The position numbers and the translations under genes are program-made. This document shows, one piece after another, positions 1 through 6,558 of a stretch of DNA of 9,073 nucleotides. Position 1 is the first letter of the stretch. Each line of letters opens with the position of its first letter. Under the pieces are notes generated by a model. That model was not told the origin of the DNA, did not search any database, and worked only from the letters and a program-made list of their open reading frames with translations. The DNA is from Polaromonas sp. (GTDB taxonomy: Bacteria > Pseudomonadota > Gammaproteobacteria > Burkholderiales > Burkholderiaceae_C). Location: contig JAJAYS010000300.1 of assembly GCA_026786065.1 (NCBI GenBank), positions 1 through 9,073 of the forward strand, in the 5' to 3' direction.

Positions 1-1
1 G

Positions 2-1228
2 GCGCGGCCGGTCGAGTCGATCGCGCGCTTCGCTGCCAGCATGGGCGGGGCCATCGGCCCGTCGGAAGTGCTGATTGATCGCAGCCGCAGCAGCTCCTAC
101 CTGGCCGCGATGGTCAACGCCGCCGCCTCGCACGTCGCCGAGCAGGACGACGTGCACAACGGCTCGGTGTTTCACCCGGCGACGGTGGTGTTTTCGGCCG
201 CGCTGGCCACGGCCCAGGCGCTCGGCTGCAGCGGAAAACAGTTGCTTGCGGCGGCCGTCGCCGGTTACGAGGTCGGCATTCGCGTCGGCGAGTTTCTGGG
301 CCGCTCGCATTACAAGGTTTTTCATACGACGGGTACTGCCGGCACGCTGGCAGCGGCTGCTGCGGTTGGCAACCTGCTGGGGCTGAACGCGCAGCAGATG
401 CAGCACGCCTTCGGCTCGGCCGGCACGCAATCGGCGGGCCTGTGGGAGTTTTTGCGCACCGGCGCCGATTCAAAGCAACTGCATACCGCGCATGCGGCGG
501 CTGCCGGGTTGATGTCGGCCTATCTGGCGAAAGACGGCTTCACCGGCGCGGCGCAAATTTTTGAGGGTCGGCAGGGCATGGCTGCCGGCATGTCCAGCGA
601 CGCCGACCCGGCCAGACTGTGCGACCGGCTCGGCGAGCGCTGGGCCACGGTTGAGACCTCGTTCAAGTTTCACGCGTCGTGCCGGCACACGCACCCGGCC
701 GCTGATGCGCTGCTGCAGGTCATGCAGGCGCACCGGCTGCAGCCGGGCGACATTGCGCGCATCGTCACGCATGTTCACCAGGGCGCAATCGACGTGCTGG
801 GGCCGGTGGTCGAGCCGTCCACCGTGCACCAAAGCAAATTTTCGATGGGCACCGTGACCGCGCTGGTCGCACGCTTCGGCCAGGCCGGGCTGGCCGAGTT
901 CGACCGGCATTTCAGTGACGAAGCGACAACCGCGCTGTGCCGCCGGGTCGACATGGTGCTCGATGCCGAGGTCGATGCAGCCTACCCGCAGCGCTGGATA
1001 GGCAAGGTCACGGTCACGACGACCGACGGCCGCACGCTGCACGGCCGGGTCGATGAGCCCAAGGGTGACCCGGGCAACACGCTCAGCCGGGGCGAGATTA
1101 CCGCCAAGGTGCACCGCCTGGCCGCCTACAGCGGCGCTGCGACACCGGCGGAGCTTGAGCCCGCCATTGAGGCGATCTGGCGTATCGGCGACGCGGTGCG
1201 CGTCGGGCCGCTGCTGCCGGCGTTTTGA
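2..1228 (+). CDS. MmgE/PrpD family protein, 5'-partial
   Basis: The reading frame is open from the left edge of the window, so the true start lies upstream. The ATG at 41 is internal and is preceded by in-frame codons that fit the family. The product resembles the MmgE/PrpD family, which includes 2-methylcitrate dehydratase and related cytoplasmic hydro-lyases and isomerases of organic acids. Visible family-like stretches are the Ala/Gly-rich helical core with DDVHNGSVFHPATVV and VFHTTGTAGTLAAAAAVGN, the segment KQLHTAHAAAAGLMSAYLA, and the conserved SFKFHASCRHTHPAADALL. About 408 codons are present against a usual 450 or so, which suggests only a few dozen residues are missing. It is followed after 142 bp by a TctC-type binding protein on the same strand, a pairing that suggests catabolism of an imported carboxylate. 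The substrate cannot be told from sequence; a true PrpD role is only one possibility. Confidence 0.88.
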   Translation, partial: ARPVESIARFAASMGGAIGPSEVLIDRSRSSSYLAAMVNAAASHVAEQDDVHNGSVFHPATVVFSAALATAQALGCSGKQLLAAAVAGYEVGIRVGEFLGRSHYKVFHTTGTAGTLAAAAAVGNLLGLNAQQMQHAFGSAGTQSAGLWEFLRTGADSKQLHTAHAAAAGLMSAYLAKDGFTGAAQIFEGRQGMAAGMSSDADPARLCDRLGERWATVETSFKFHASCRHTHPAADALLQVMQAHRLQPGDIARIVTHVHQGAIDVLGPVVEPSTVHQSKFSMGTVTALVARFGQAGLAEFDRHFSDEATTALCRRVDMVLDAEVDAAYPQRWIGKVTVTTTDGRTLHGRVDEPKGDPGNTLSRGEITAKVHRLAAYSGAATPAELEPAIEAIWRIGDAVRVGPLLPAF

Positions 1229-1359
1229 TGCGTTACGTGTGTGCGGTCAACTTCGCAGCAGCGGATTTCGTTGTGTGCAGGCATGCGCAAACAGCGCGAG
1301 CATTGACCGGGCGCGTGGCCCTTAGAATTTCCGCTTGTTCCACCGTTTTTATAACCCCC

Positions 1360-1364
1360 AGGAG
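1360..1364 (+). promoter_or_regulatory. Shine-Dalgarno site of the TctC-family gene
   Basis: AGGAG stands 6 nt before the ATG at 1371 and fixes the start that gives a complete signal peptide. The 142 bp before this gene hold no convincing promoter: TTGACC at 1303-1308 and TAGAAT at 1323-1328 are only 14 bp apart. Transcription could therefore also come from the upstream gene. Confidence 0.8.
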
Positions 1365-1370
1365 ACATAA

Positions 1371-2360
1371 ATGAAATCAATCTTCAAACCGCTGCTGCTG
1401 GCCAGTGCCGCTGCGCTGGCAATGGTCGCGGCAAGCCCGGCGTTCAGCCAGGCGGCCTACCCCGACAAACCGGTGTCGCTGATCATTCCGTTTGCCGCCG
1501 GCGGCCCGACCGACGCGGTGGCCCGCATGATCGCCATTCCTATGGGCAAGTCGCTCGGCCAGACCGTGCTGGTCGAGAACGTTGTCGGCGCTGGCGGCAC
1601 CATCGGTGCCACCAAAGTCGCAAGGGCCGAGCCCAATGGCTATTCGATTTTGCTGCACCACATGGGCATGGCCACCGCGCCGGCGCTGTACCGCAAGCTC
1701 AACTTCGATCCGCTGAAAGACTTCGAGTACATCGGTCAGGTGGTCGATGTGCCAATGACCCTGCTGGCCCGAAAAGACTTCCCGCCCACCACCTTTCCCG
1801 AACTGCAGGCCTACCTGAAGGCCAACGGCAACAAGGTGTCGCTGGCCAATGCTGGTCTGGGCGCCGTGTCGCACCTGTGCGGCCTGTTGTTCATGAGCCA
1901 GATTGGCATTGAGCTGACCACCGTTCCCTACAAGGGCACCGGCCCGGCCATGAACGATCTGCTTGGTGGCCAAGTGGACATGTTGTGCGACCAGACCACG
2001 CAAACCGTGCCGATGATCAAGGAAAACCGCGTCAAGGTTTTCGGCGTGACGTCCGCCACGCGCCTGGCTTCGTTGCCGAACGTGCCCACGCTGAACGAGC
2101 AGGGTTTGAAGGGCTTCGAAGTCAAGGTCTGGCACGGCATGTATGCGCCCAAAGGCACGCCGGCACCGGTGCTTGAGAAGATCAACGTGGCGATGCGCGC
2201 CGCGATGCAGGACCCGATGGTCAAGCAGCGGCTGGCCGATCTGAGCTCCGACATTCCGTCGTCCGACAAGATGACGCCAGCCGGCCTGAAGACCCATCTG
2301 GAAGCCGAAATCGCTAAATGGGGTCCGATCATCAAAAAGGCTGGCGTGTACGCAGACTGA
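1371..2360 (+). CDS. Tripartite tricarboxylate transporter substrate-binding protein (TctC/Bug family)
   Basis: A 329-residue periplasmic solute receptor of the Bug/TctC family, which captures carboxylates or other small acids and delivers them to a TctAB-type membrane complex. Residues 1-28 form a typical Sec signal peptide: MKSIFK, a hydrophobic Ala/Leu core, then SPAFSQA with likely cleavage near residue 28. The mature part begins with the family hallmark YPDKPVSLIIPFAAGGPTD. It continues with VENVVGAGGTIGA, NGYSILL and VPYKGTGPAMNDLLGGQVD, all typical ligand-cleft regions. Length is normal for the family. The ATG at 1371 has a clear AGGAG at 1360-1364. A strong terminator follows. No tctA or tctB is visible, so this is probably one of the many orphan Bug proteins of betaproteobacteria; the ligand is unknown. 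The upstream MmgE/PrpD gene is a plausible metabolic partner. Confidence 0.95.
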   Translation: MKSIFKPLLLASAAALAMVAASPAFSQAAYPDKPVSLIIPFAAGGPTDAVARMIAIPMGKSLGQTVLVENVVGAGGTIGATKVARAEPNGYSILLHHMGMATAPALYRKLNFDPLKDFEYIGQVVDVPMTLLARKDFPPTTFPELQAYLKANGNKVSLANAGLGAVSHLCGLLFMSQIGIELTTVPYKGTGPAMNDLLGGQVDMLCDQTTQTVPMIKENRVKVFGVTSATRLASLPNVPTLNEQGLKGFEVKVWHGMYAPKGTPAPVLEKINVAMRAAMQDPMVKQRLADLSSDIPSSDKMTPAGLKTHLEAEIAKWGPIIKKAGVYAD

Positions 2361-2380
2361 CCAAGTTCTATTGATTAAAT

Positions 2381-2432
2381 AGGCTGCCAGCCCAATAAAT
2401 ACGGGCGTGAGCAGCTATTTTTGTTGTAGCGA
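2381..2432 (+). repeat. Dispersed intergenic hairpin repeat, copy A
   Basis: This 52-bp stretch between the TctC gene and its terminator aligns without gaps to 4062-4113, 37 of 52 positions identical, with a perfectly shared 15-mer GGCGTGAGCAGCTAT at 2404-2418. Its right end can fold as GCTA (2414-2417) with TAGC (2427-2430). From memory, related short repeats with an AGCAGCTAT core and a TAGC return arm are scattered between genes in Comamonadaceae genomes. The function is unknown. Confidence 0.6.
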
Positions 2433-2468
2433 GCAGGCGTGCCTTGACCGGAGCGCCTGCTTTTTTTT
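2432..2468 (+). terminator. Rho-independent terminator after the TctC-family gene
   Basis: The arms AGCAGGCG (2432-2439) and CGCCTGCT (2454-2461) form a perfect 8-bp GC-rich stem with a 14-nt loop. They are followed directly by a run of eight T on the + strand. It lies about 70 nt after the TctC stop codon. On the - strand the hairpin has no U-tract, so it should act only on the rightward transcript and shield the convergent NUDIX gene. Confidence 0.88.
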
Positions 2469-2491
2469 CGTCCCGATTTTTCGCTGGCGAT

Positions 2492-3196
2492 TCATTTCCA
2501 GGCAAACGCCGGCTGCTCGAAGTGCGCAACGCGGGTGCTGCGGCCCTCAATGCACAGCTCGCGGAACTGATAGAGCACCGCAGCGGTCGGTGCAGCGATC
2601 CAGGCGCTGCCAACTGGCATGCGCAGCACCGGGTGCTCGCCAGCGCCTTCCCTCTCCAGCATGGGCGCATCTGCGCGGAGAAACTCGGCCACTGGAATGC
2701 GGTGAATGCTGGCGACCTCGGCCGGGTTCGGGTGCATGTGCCGGGCCGCGCCGGCCCAGACCACTACGGGCGTAATCACGAAGCCCGAGCGGGTGACGAA
2801 ATCATCCAGACGGCCCAGCACCGCGCTGGCGTCGAGTTGCAGGTTGACCTCTTCAGCCAGCTCCCGCAGCGCGGCCTGCTCGGCGGTCTCACCAGCGTCG
2901 ATGCGGCCGCCCGGCAACGCCCACTGGTTGGCATGCTTGCGCAGGCTGGCCGAGCGCCGCGTCAGGATCAGTGCGGCCTGCGTGCTCCAGCCGGCCGATT
3001 GCGCGATGCCGGGCAGGTCGGCGCCCAGGCCCTCGTCGGCAAGCGCCACCGCCACCGCAGCGGCATGGTGCTGGCCGGGCGCGGCGACCTGCAGGCTGAA
3101 ACTTTGCAGTTGTTGCCGGACCCGCTCGCGCAGCGTCGCGTCACACGCCAGCGTGCGCACAGCCTGAGCTGGCGGCCTGCTCACCGGCGCGCTCAC
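2492..3196 (-). CDS. NUDIX hydrolase, CoA pyrophosphatase-like
   Basis: A 234-residue NUDIX hydrolase, expected to cleave a nucleoside diphosphate linked to another group in a Mg/Mn-dependent reaction. The NUDIX box lies at residues 97-119: G97, E103, R111, E112, E115 and E116 are all in register, but the usual Gly before the last hydrophobic position is Asn118. Just upstream, ILTRRSASLRKHANQWALPG resembles the extra motif of CoA pyrophosphatases (LLTxRS...H.GQ...FPGG), with Asn and Trp replacing conserved Gly and Val. CoA or a related dinucleotide is thus a reasonable but unproven substrate. The start is GTG at 3196, sharing four bases (GTGA) with the stop of the upstream hydrolase gene. There is no good Shine-Dalgarno, which argues for translational coupling. 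Confidence 0.9.
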   Translation of the reverse strand: MSAPVSRPPAQAVRTLACDATLRERVRQQLQSFSLQVAAPGQHHAAAVAVALADEGLGADLPGIAQSAGWSTQAALILTRRSASLRKHANQWALPGGRIDAGETAEQAALRELAEEVNLQLDASAVLGRLDDFVTRSGFVITPVVVWAGAARHMHPNPAEVASIHRIPVAEFLRADAPMLEREGAGEHPVLRMPVGSAWIAAPTAAVLYQFRELCIEGRSTRVAHFEQPAFAWK

Positions 3197-3984
3197 CAGC
3201 TGTTACGCAGTTCCCGAAGCCGGCTGAAGACGGTCTTCGCGTCGGGCTGGTCCGGCAGGTCAGGGAAGGCTTCCCGCAGCTTGGCGATCAGGCTCGGGCT
3301 GCCCAGCCGCATGAAGGTGTTGATCTGCTTTTCTTGCGCCAGCGTGGTGACGACCGATTGCGCCGGGTCCTGGCCGGTGACGCCGGGCAGCAGTGCCTGC
3401 GCGGCCGCGTTGTCCGGCTCACGAGCCAGCGTGAAGGCAAGGTTGTTCTCGATGTAATCATGGCCGGGATAGACCAGTGTGTTGTCGGGCAGGCGGGCTA
3501 GTTGTTCGGCGAAGGTGGCGTACAGCGCATCCACACTGCCGCCGTTGTGCACGTTACCGGCGCCGGCGTTGAACAGCGTGTCGCCGGAGAACAGGGCAGG
3601 CTGCTCGGTGTGCGAGCGCAGGCAGATGTGGCACAGCGTATGGCCCGGCGTGTCCAGGCATTCAAGCTCGACGGTGTTGCCGACCTTGATGACATCGCCG
3701 GCCTGTACGCCACGGTCCATGTTTGAAATCTTGCCGGCCGCCTTGTGGTGCGCAATGACTTTCGCCCCGGTCGCGGCAACGACCGCCGCGTTGCCGCCGG
3801 TGTGGTCGTGGTGCTCGTGGGTGTTAAGAATCTGCGTGATTTCCCAGCCCTTGGCCTTGGCTGTGGCCAGGCATTTGGCATGGTCCAGCGGGTCGATCGC
3901 CAGCGCTTCGCCAGTCTCGGGGCAGGCGATCAGGTAGTTGAAATTGCGGTAGGCGTTGGCGGTCCAGATGCGTTCGACGAGCAT
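3193..3984 (-). CDS. Metallo-beta-lactamase-fold hydrolase, glyoxalase II (hydroxyacylglutathione hydrolase) type
   Basis: With the start at 3984 the product has 263 residues. It carries the complete binuclear-metal set of the fold: THEHHDH gives His56, His58, Asp60 and His61, then PGHT gives His115, SGDT gives Asp135 and YPGHDY gives His175. Overall layout and the C-terminal region (NTFMR near 222-226) match hydroxyacylglutathione hydrolases, which hydrolyse S-D-lactoylglutathione in methylglyoxal detoxification. The segment after Asp135 reads TLFNAGAGNVHNGG where classic GloB has a GCGR/K-F-EG type sequence, so glutathione binding may differ. I prefer the ATG at 3984 because AAGGAA precedes it by 3-4 nt. 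The ATG at 4008 would add eight residues but has no ribosome binding site. It is first in a two-gene unit with the NUDIX gene. Confidence 0.9.
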   Translation of the reverse strand: MLVERIWTANAYRNFNYLIACPETGEALAIDPLDHAKCLATAKAKGWEITQILNTHEHHDHTGGNAAVVAATGAKVIAHHKAAGKISNMDRGVQAGDVIKVGNTVELECLDTPGHTLCHICLRSHTEQPALFSGDTLFNAGAGNVHNGGSVDALYATFAEQLARLPDNTLVYPGHDYIENNLAFTLAREPDNAAAQALLPGVTGQDPAQSVVTTLAQEKQINTFMRLGSPSLIAKLREAFPDLPDQPDAKTVFSRLRELRNSW

Positions 3985-4061
3985 GGTTTCCTTGCGGGCA
4001 AATGGCAATTTTAGGAGTCCACGCCTTCAAGGTCGAAACCGGCCAGTATTAAGCACAAAAA

Positions 4062-4113
4062 AGGCTTTTAATCCAATATTTACAGGCGTGAGCAGCTATA
4101 AATAACATAGCGA
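4062..4113 (+). repeat. Dispersed intergenic hairpin repeat, copy B
   Basis: Second copy of the repeat at 2381-2432, in the same orientation, sitting between the end of nth and the start of the hydrolase gene (both on the - strand). It contains the shared 15-mer at 4085-4099. Its right end forms a better hairpin than copy A: GCTAT (4095-4099) with ATAGC (4107-4111). The loop differs from copy A while the stem is kept, as expected of a structural element. It fills most of the otherwise empty 4009-4132 gap, where the leftward promoter of the hydrolase/NUDIX pair must also lie. Confidence 0.6.
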
Positions 4114-4132
4114 CTGCTACCAAGCCAGCGCG

Positions 4133-4792
4133 TCAGATCGCCTGCTTCCTGGCAGCCGGCGGCACGGTTTTCGGCCGGTAGTCGCACCACGGCGCCACCG
4201 CGCATTGCCAGCACAGCGGCTTGCGCGCCACGCACACATAGCGCCCATGCAGAATCAGCCAGTGGTGCGCATCGACCAGGTATTCCTCCGGCACGCGCTT
4301 CATCAGCTGCGTTTCAACATCGCGCGGCGTTTTGCCAGGTGCCAAACCGGTGCGGTTGCCGACGCGGAAAATGTGCGTGTCCACCGCGACGGTCGGCTCG
4401 CCGAAGGCCGAGTTCAGCACCACATTTGCCGTCTTGCGTCCCACGCCGGGCAACGCTTCCAGCGCTTCCCGGCTGCGCGGCACCTGGCCCTGGTGCAGCT
4501 CCACCAGCATGCGGCAGGCTTGCATCAAATGCCTGGCCTTGCTGCGGTACAGGCCTATGGTTTTGATGTGCTGCTCAAGCCCGTCGATGCCCAGGCCCAG
4601 TATTTTTTGCGGCGTGCCCGCCAGCGGAAACAGCTTGCGCGTGGCTTTGTTGACGCTGATATCGGTGGCCTGCGCGCTCAGCAGCACGGCGGCCAGCAGC
4701 TCGAAGACGCTGGTGTATTGCAGCTCGGTCACCGGCATCGGGTTGGCGGCTTTCAGTGTCGCGAAAAACGGCGGAATCGATTCTTTTTTCAT
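4133..4792 (-). CDS. nth: Endonuclease III (DNA glycosylase/AP lyase)
   Basis: A 219-residue endonuclease III, which excises oxidised pyrimidines and cuts the resulting abasic site in base excision repair. The helix-hairpin-helix LPGVGRKTANVVL carries the Schiff-base Lys120, and VDTHIFRVGNR carries the catalytic Asp138. Cys187, Cys194, Cys197 and Cys203 have the C-x6-C-x2-C-x5-C spacing of the [4Fe-4S] cluster loop. All these positions coincide with the Escherichia coli numbering, so the enzyme should be active and the start is right. Its ATG shares four bases (ATGA) with the hipA stop and has no Shine-Dalgarno of its own, implying translational coupling to hipA. That is an unusual upstream partner for a repair gene. 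Confidence 0.97.
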   Translation of the reverse strand: MKKESIPPFFATLKAANPMPVTELQYTSVFELLAAVLLSAQATDISVNKATRKLFPLAGTPQKILGLGIDGLEQHIKTIGLYRSKARHLMQACRMLVELHQGQVPRSREALEALPGVGRKTANVVLNSAFGEPTVAVDTHIFRVGNRTGLAPGKTPRDVETQLMKRVPEEYLVDAHHWLILHGRYVCVARKPLCWQCAVAPWCDYRPKTVPPAARKQAI

Positions 4793-6147
4793 GGCAGCCC
4801 GGAAACGAATTTGTCGGCCTGGGCCAGCATGCCGGCCCGAATCGGTTTGAACACATGCTGCGGAAAGCCGTCAGGCAACTGCGCCGCCATGCGCTCCAAT
4901 GCATCGGGCACCTGCAGCACCAGCGTCACCATCTGGTCGAACGCACCCGGCACGCCGCTTTGCTGCGCCAAGGTTTGCCAGTGGAAGGTGGTGATTTCGT
5001 GCAGGTGGTGGTGCGTGTCCTTGCTTTTCAGTGCCATCGCCAGTTTGGCCCGGCGTGGGTGAACCTGGTTCGCGCCGGTGCCGATGATGGGCCAGGCCGA
5101 CAGCACGTCGTACAGAGGCGTCATGTGAAAACCGCCGCCGCGCTGCAGAAAGATCGAAAAGTTTTTGGCATGGCCGTCGGTGGCAGCCATCAGCCAGAAG
5201 GCGAGCTGGGCCTTGACGAAAACCAATTGGTCGGCGTTTGCGCGGGTACTGGTGTCCAGTTGGCGAAGAACGGCCCGCATCCCGGGACCGCCCTCGTTTT
5301 CGTACTTGCGCTCCCCGGCAATGCCAAGTGCCTGGCAAAAGTCTTCTTGTGGCAGCCGCGCCAGCCAGGGCGGTTTGCCTTTGGGCGATTGCAGCGCGCG
5401 GTCGAACCGTTTGACGGCAAGCACCTTGTGCTGACCGAAGTGGGCCATCTCGCATTCGGCGACCGGCAGGCCCAATAGTGCGAGAAGCTGCGCGCAAAGC
5501 CATTCGTTTTCGACTGAACTGCTCATGTCGGCCCGCATGTTTCCGACGAGCCCGAGGGGCAGCTTGAAGATATGCGTGGTGGGCGTCGAATTCACGGGAC
5601 GCATCCATTGCCCGTCGTGCCACAGCAAGGCGGTTTTTTCCTGTGCGCCGGCGATCGAAATCCGGAAGTCGTCGGGCTCCGGATGCCCCAGCGTGCGCGC
5701 ACCGGTTATGGCGCTGCTAATTGCGTGCGCCACACCTGCTTCGTCCAGTGGCAGGGCGTCGATGCGGTCAAAGCCGTCTGGCGTTTCGGTTTGCGGGAGC
5801 AGCTGTACGGCGCCGGCGCAATCACGTCCTATCGCCGCCAACAGGGCGAAGGTGTCCGTGCTGCCGGTTGAAAACTTGTCCCGCAGTCTTCGCCTTATTG
5901 CGTCGCTGTCGGGCAGAAGGTTGTCAAAAAAGGTTCTGACGACCTCACCACGGTGGGGATTATTTTCAGGTGTGAACGGCAGCGAAAATGAGAGTGGGCG
6001 CGACGCTGGGGATGCGAGCCAGTTCTCGTCATACCGAAACCGGTGTTCGTTTGCAACGAGCAACCAGTTGCCCACGCGTTCGCCATTGGCCCACACGCCC
6101 AGCGTGTTGTCCTGCGGGTTGCTGCGGGGCCGGCGAAACGTCACCAT
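4789..6147 (-). CDS. hipA: HipA-family serine/threonine kinase toxin
   Basis: A full-length 452-residue HipA-type kinase with the N-terminal subdomain (about 15-120) and the catalytic C-terminal domain. Visible landmarks match E. coli HipA with a shift of 14-15 residues. FRISIAGAQEKTALL carries Ser164, equivalent to the autophosphorylated Ser150. THIFKLP carries the ATP-binding Lys195, and ATDGHAKNF carries catalytic Asp324 and Asn329. PLYDV carries the metal-binding Asp347. In E. coli, HipA phosphorylates glutamyl-tRNA synthetase, causing growth arrest and persistence; the target here is inferred only. The gene overlaps hipB by 7 nt and nth by 4 nt. AGGGG inside the end of hipB lies 7 nt before the start. 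No truncation or missing catalytic residue is seen. Confidence 0.95.
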   Translation of the reverse strand: MVTFRRPRSNPQDNTLGVWANGERVGNWLLVANEHRFRYDENWLASPASRPLSFSLPFTPENNPHRGEVVRTFFDNLLPDSDAIRRRLRDKFSTGSTDTFALLAAIGRDCAGAVQLLPQTETPDGFDRIDALPLDEAGVAHAISSAITGARTLGHPEPDDFRISIAGAQEKTALLWHDGQWMRPVNSTPTTHIFKLPLGLVGNMRADMSSSVENEWLCAQLLALLGLPVAECEMAHFGQHKVLAVKRFDRALQSPKGKPPWLARLPQEDFCQALGIAGERKYENEGGPGMRAVLRQLDTSTRANADQLVFVKAQLAFWLMAATDGHAKNFSIFLQRGGGFHMTPLYDVLSAWPIIGTGANQVHPRRAKLAMALKSKDTHHHLHEITTFHWQTLAQQSGVPGAFDQMVTLVLQVPDALERMAAQLPDGFPQHVFKPIRAGMLAQADKFVSGLP

Positions 6148-6392
6148 GTATCAGCCCCTGGTTCGGTCACCTTCTGAGGCGCGGGCTCTTCAATGACGAG
6201 ACGGCACCCCAAGGATGTGACCATGCGGGAAATCTGGTCGAATGCGGTGACCTCTGGCGCGGCTTCAATGCGTGCAATGCGCTTTTGAGTGACGCCCAGC
6301 CGCTGGCCGAGCTGGGCCTGCGTCAACCCCTTCGCTTGCCGGAGTGATCGCAAAATAGTGCGCAGGTGTTGGGGGGTGTCAACCGGGTACAT
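6141..6392 (-). CDS. hipB: HipB-like XRE-family antitoxin and repressor
   Basis: An 83-residue helix-turn-helix protein of the Cro/cI (XRE) type. The DNA-binding domain spans about residues 7-65, with LRQAKGLTQAQLGQRLGVTQ followed by KRIARIEAAPEVT. The position directly before hipA and the 7-nt overlap identify it as the cognate antitoxin, which should neutralise HipA and repress the operon. The protein ends in Trp, as does E. coli HipB, whose terminal Trp88 is reported to contact HipA; this is suggestive, not proof. The ATG at 6392 is preceded by GGAGG with 9-nt spacing. A TTG one codon earlier (6395) is possible but less likely. Palindromic candidate operators lie just upstream. Confidence 0.92.
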   Translation of the reverse strand: MYPVDTPQHLRTILRSLRQAKGLTQAQLGQRLGVTQKRIARIEAAPEVTAFDQISRMVTSLGCRLVIEEPAPQKVTEPGADTW

Positions 6393-6420
6393 CAAAATAC
6401 GCCTCCAGAGTGGTTAATCA

Positions 6421-6449
6421 AAGTTACTACTTTTAAGTAGTTAAGTCAA
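6421..6449 (-). promoter_or_regulatory. Putative hipBA(-nth) promoter
   Basis: On the - strand TTGACT (6444-6449) is a good -35 box. After exactly 17 bp comes TAACTT (6421-6426), a poor -10 box with three consensus matches. The 17-bp spacer is filled by the perfect inverted repeat at 6426-6441. Initiation here would give a leader of about 20 nt before the hipB GGAGG. The geometry suggests repression by direct occlusion of RNA polymerase. Confidence 0.55.
6426..6441. promoter_or_regulatory. Candidate HipB operator 1
   Basis: ACTACTT-TT-AAGTAGT is a perfect inverted repeat with 7-bp arms and a 2-bp spacer. It lies between the -35 and -10 boxes of the predicted hipBA promoter, in an AT-rich island of an otherwise GC-rich window. 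Autoregulation through palindromic operators is established for HipBA systems; the assignment to this HipB is inference. Confidence 0.6.
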
Positions 6450-6452
6450 TAT

Positions 6453-6468
6453 ACGCCTTGAAAGTAGT
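6453..6468. promoter_or_regulatory. Candidate HipB operator 2 (imperfect)
   Basis: The right arm AAGTAGT (6462-6468) is identical to that of operator 1. The left arm ACGCCTT matches five of seven positions. The centre lies 27 bp from the centre of operator 1, upstream of the -35 box. Paired sites of this sort suit cooperative binding by HipB dimers or HipA-HipB complexes. Confidence 0.4.
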
Positions 6469-6518
6469 TTAATACGCACCCCAAAAAATCAAGCTGCGCG
6501 AGGCAGTCCAGAGCTGCA

Positions 6519-6535
6519 GCGTTAATATGTAACGC
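6519..6535. promoter_or_regulatory. Palindrome upstream of the aminotransferase gene
   Basis: GCGTTA-ATATG-TAACGC is a perfect inverted repeat with 6-bp arms and a 5-nt centre, ending 23 bp before the aminotransferase ATG. It includes a -10-like TAATAT (6523-6528), for which I found no matching -35 box. It may be an operator for an unseen regulator. It does not resemble the HipB sites. Confidence 0.35.
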
Positions 6536-6558
6536 ACTCATTCCCCTCAGAGAACCCA

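Noticed and set aside
1303..1328. Possible promoter TTGACC ... TAGAAT before the TctC-family gene.
   Set aside because: The spacer is only 14 bp, too short for a sigma70-type promoter, and I found no better pairing.
1377..2297. Long open frame on the - strand opposite the TctC-family gene (about 306 codons).
   Set aside because: The product is a low-complexity His/Arg/Gly-rich sequence without a domain, while the + strand frame has a signal peptide and all Bug-family motifs.
2444..3457. Long open frame on the + strand (about 337 codons).
   Set aside because: It runs antisense over the NUDIX gene and the end of the hydrolase gene, whose - strand frames carry complete catalytic motifs. Its own product shows no recognisable domain. 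It is a by-product of high GC content.
4205..5478. Two overlapping + strand open frames opposite nth and hipA.
   Set aside because: Both are antisense to well-supported genes with correct catalytic residues, and neither product is recognisable.
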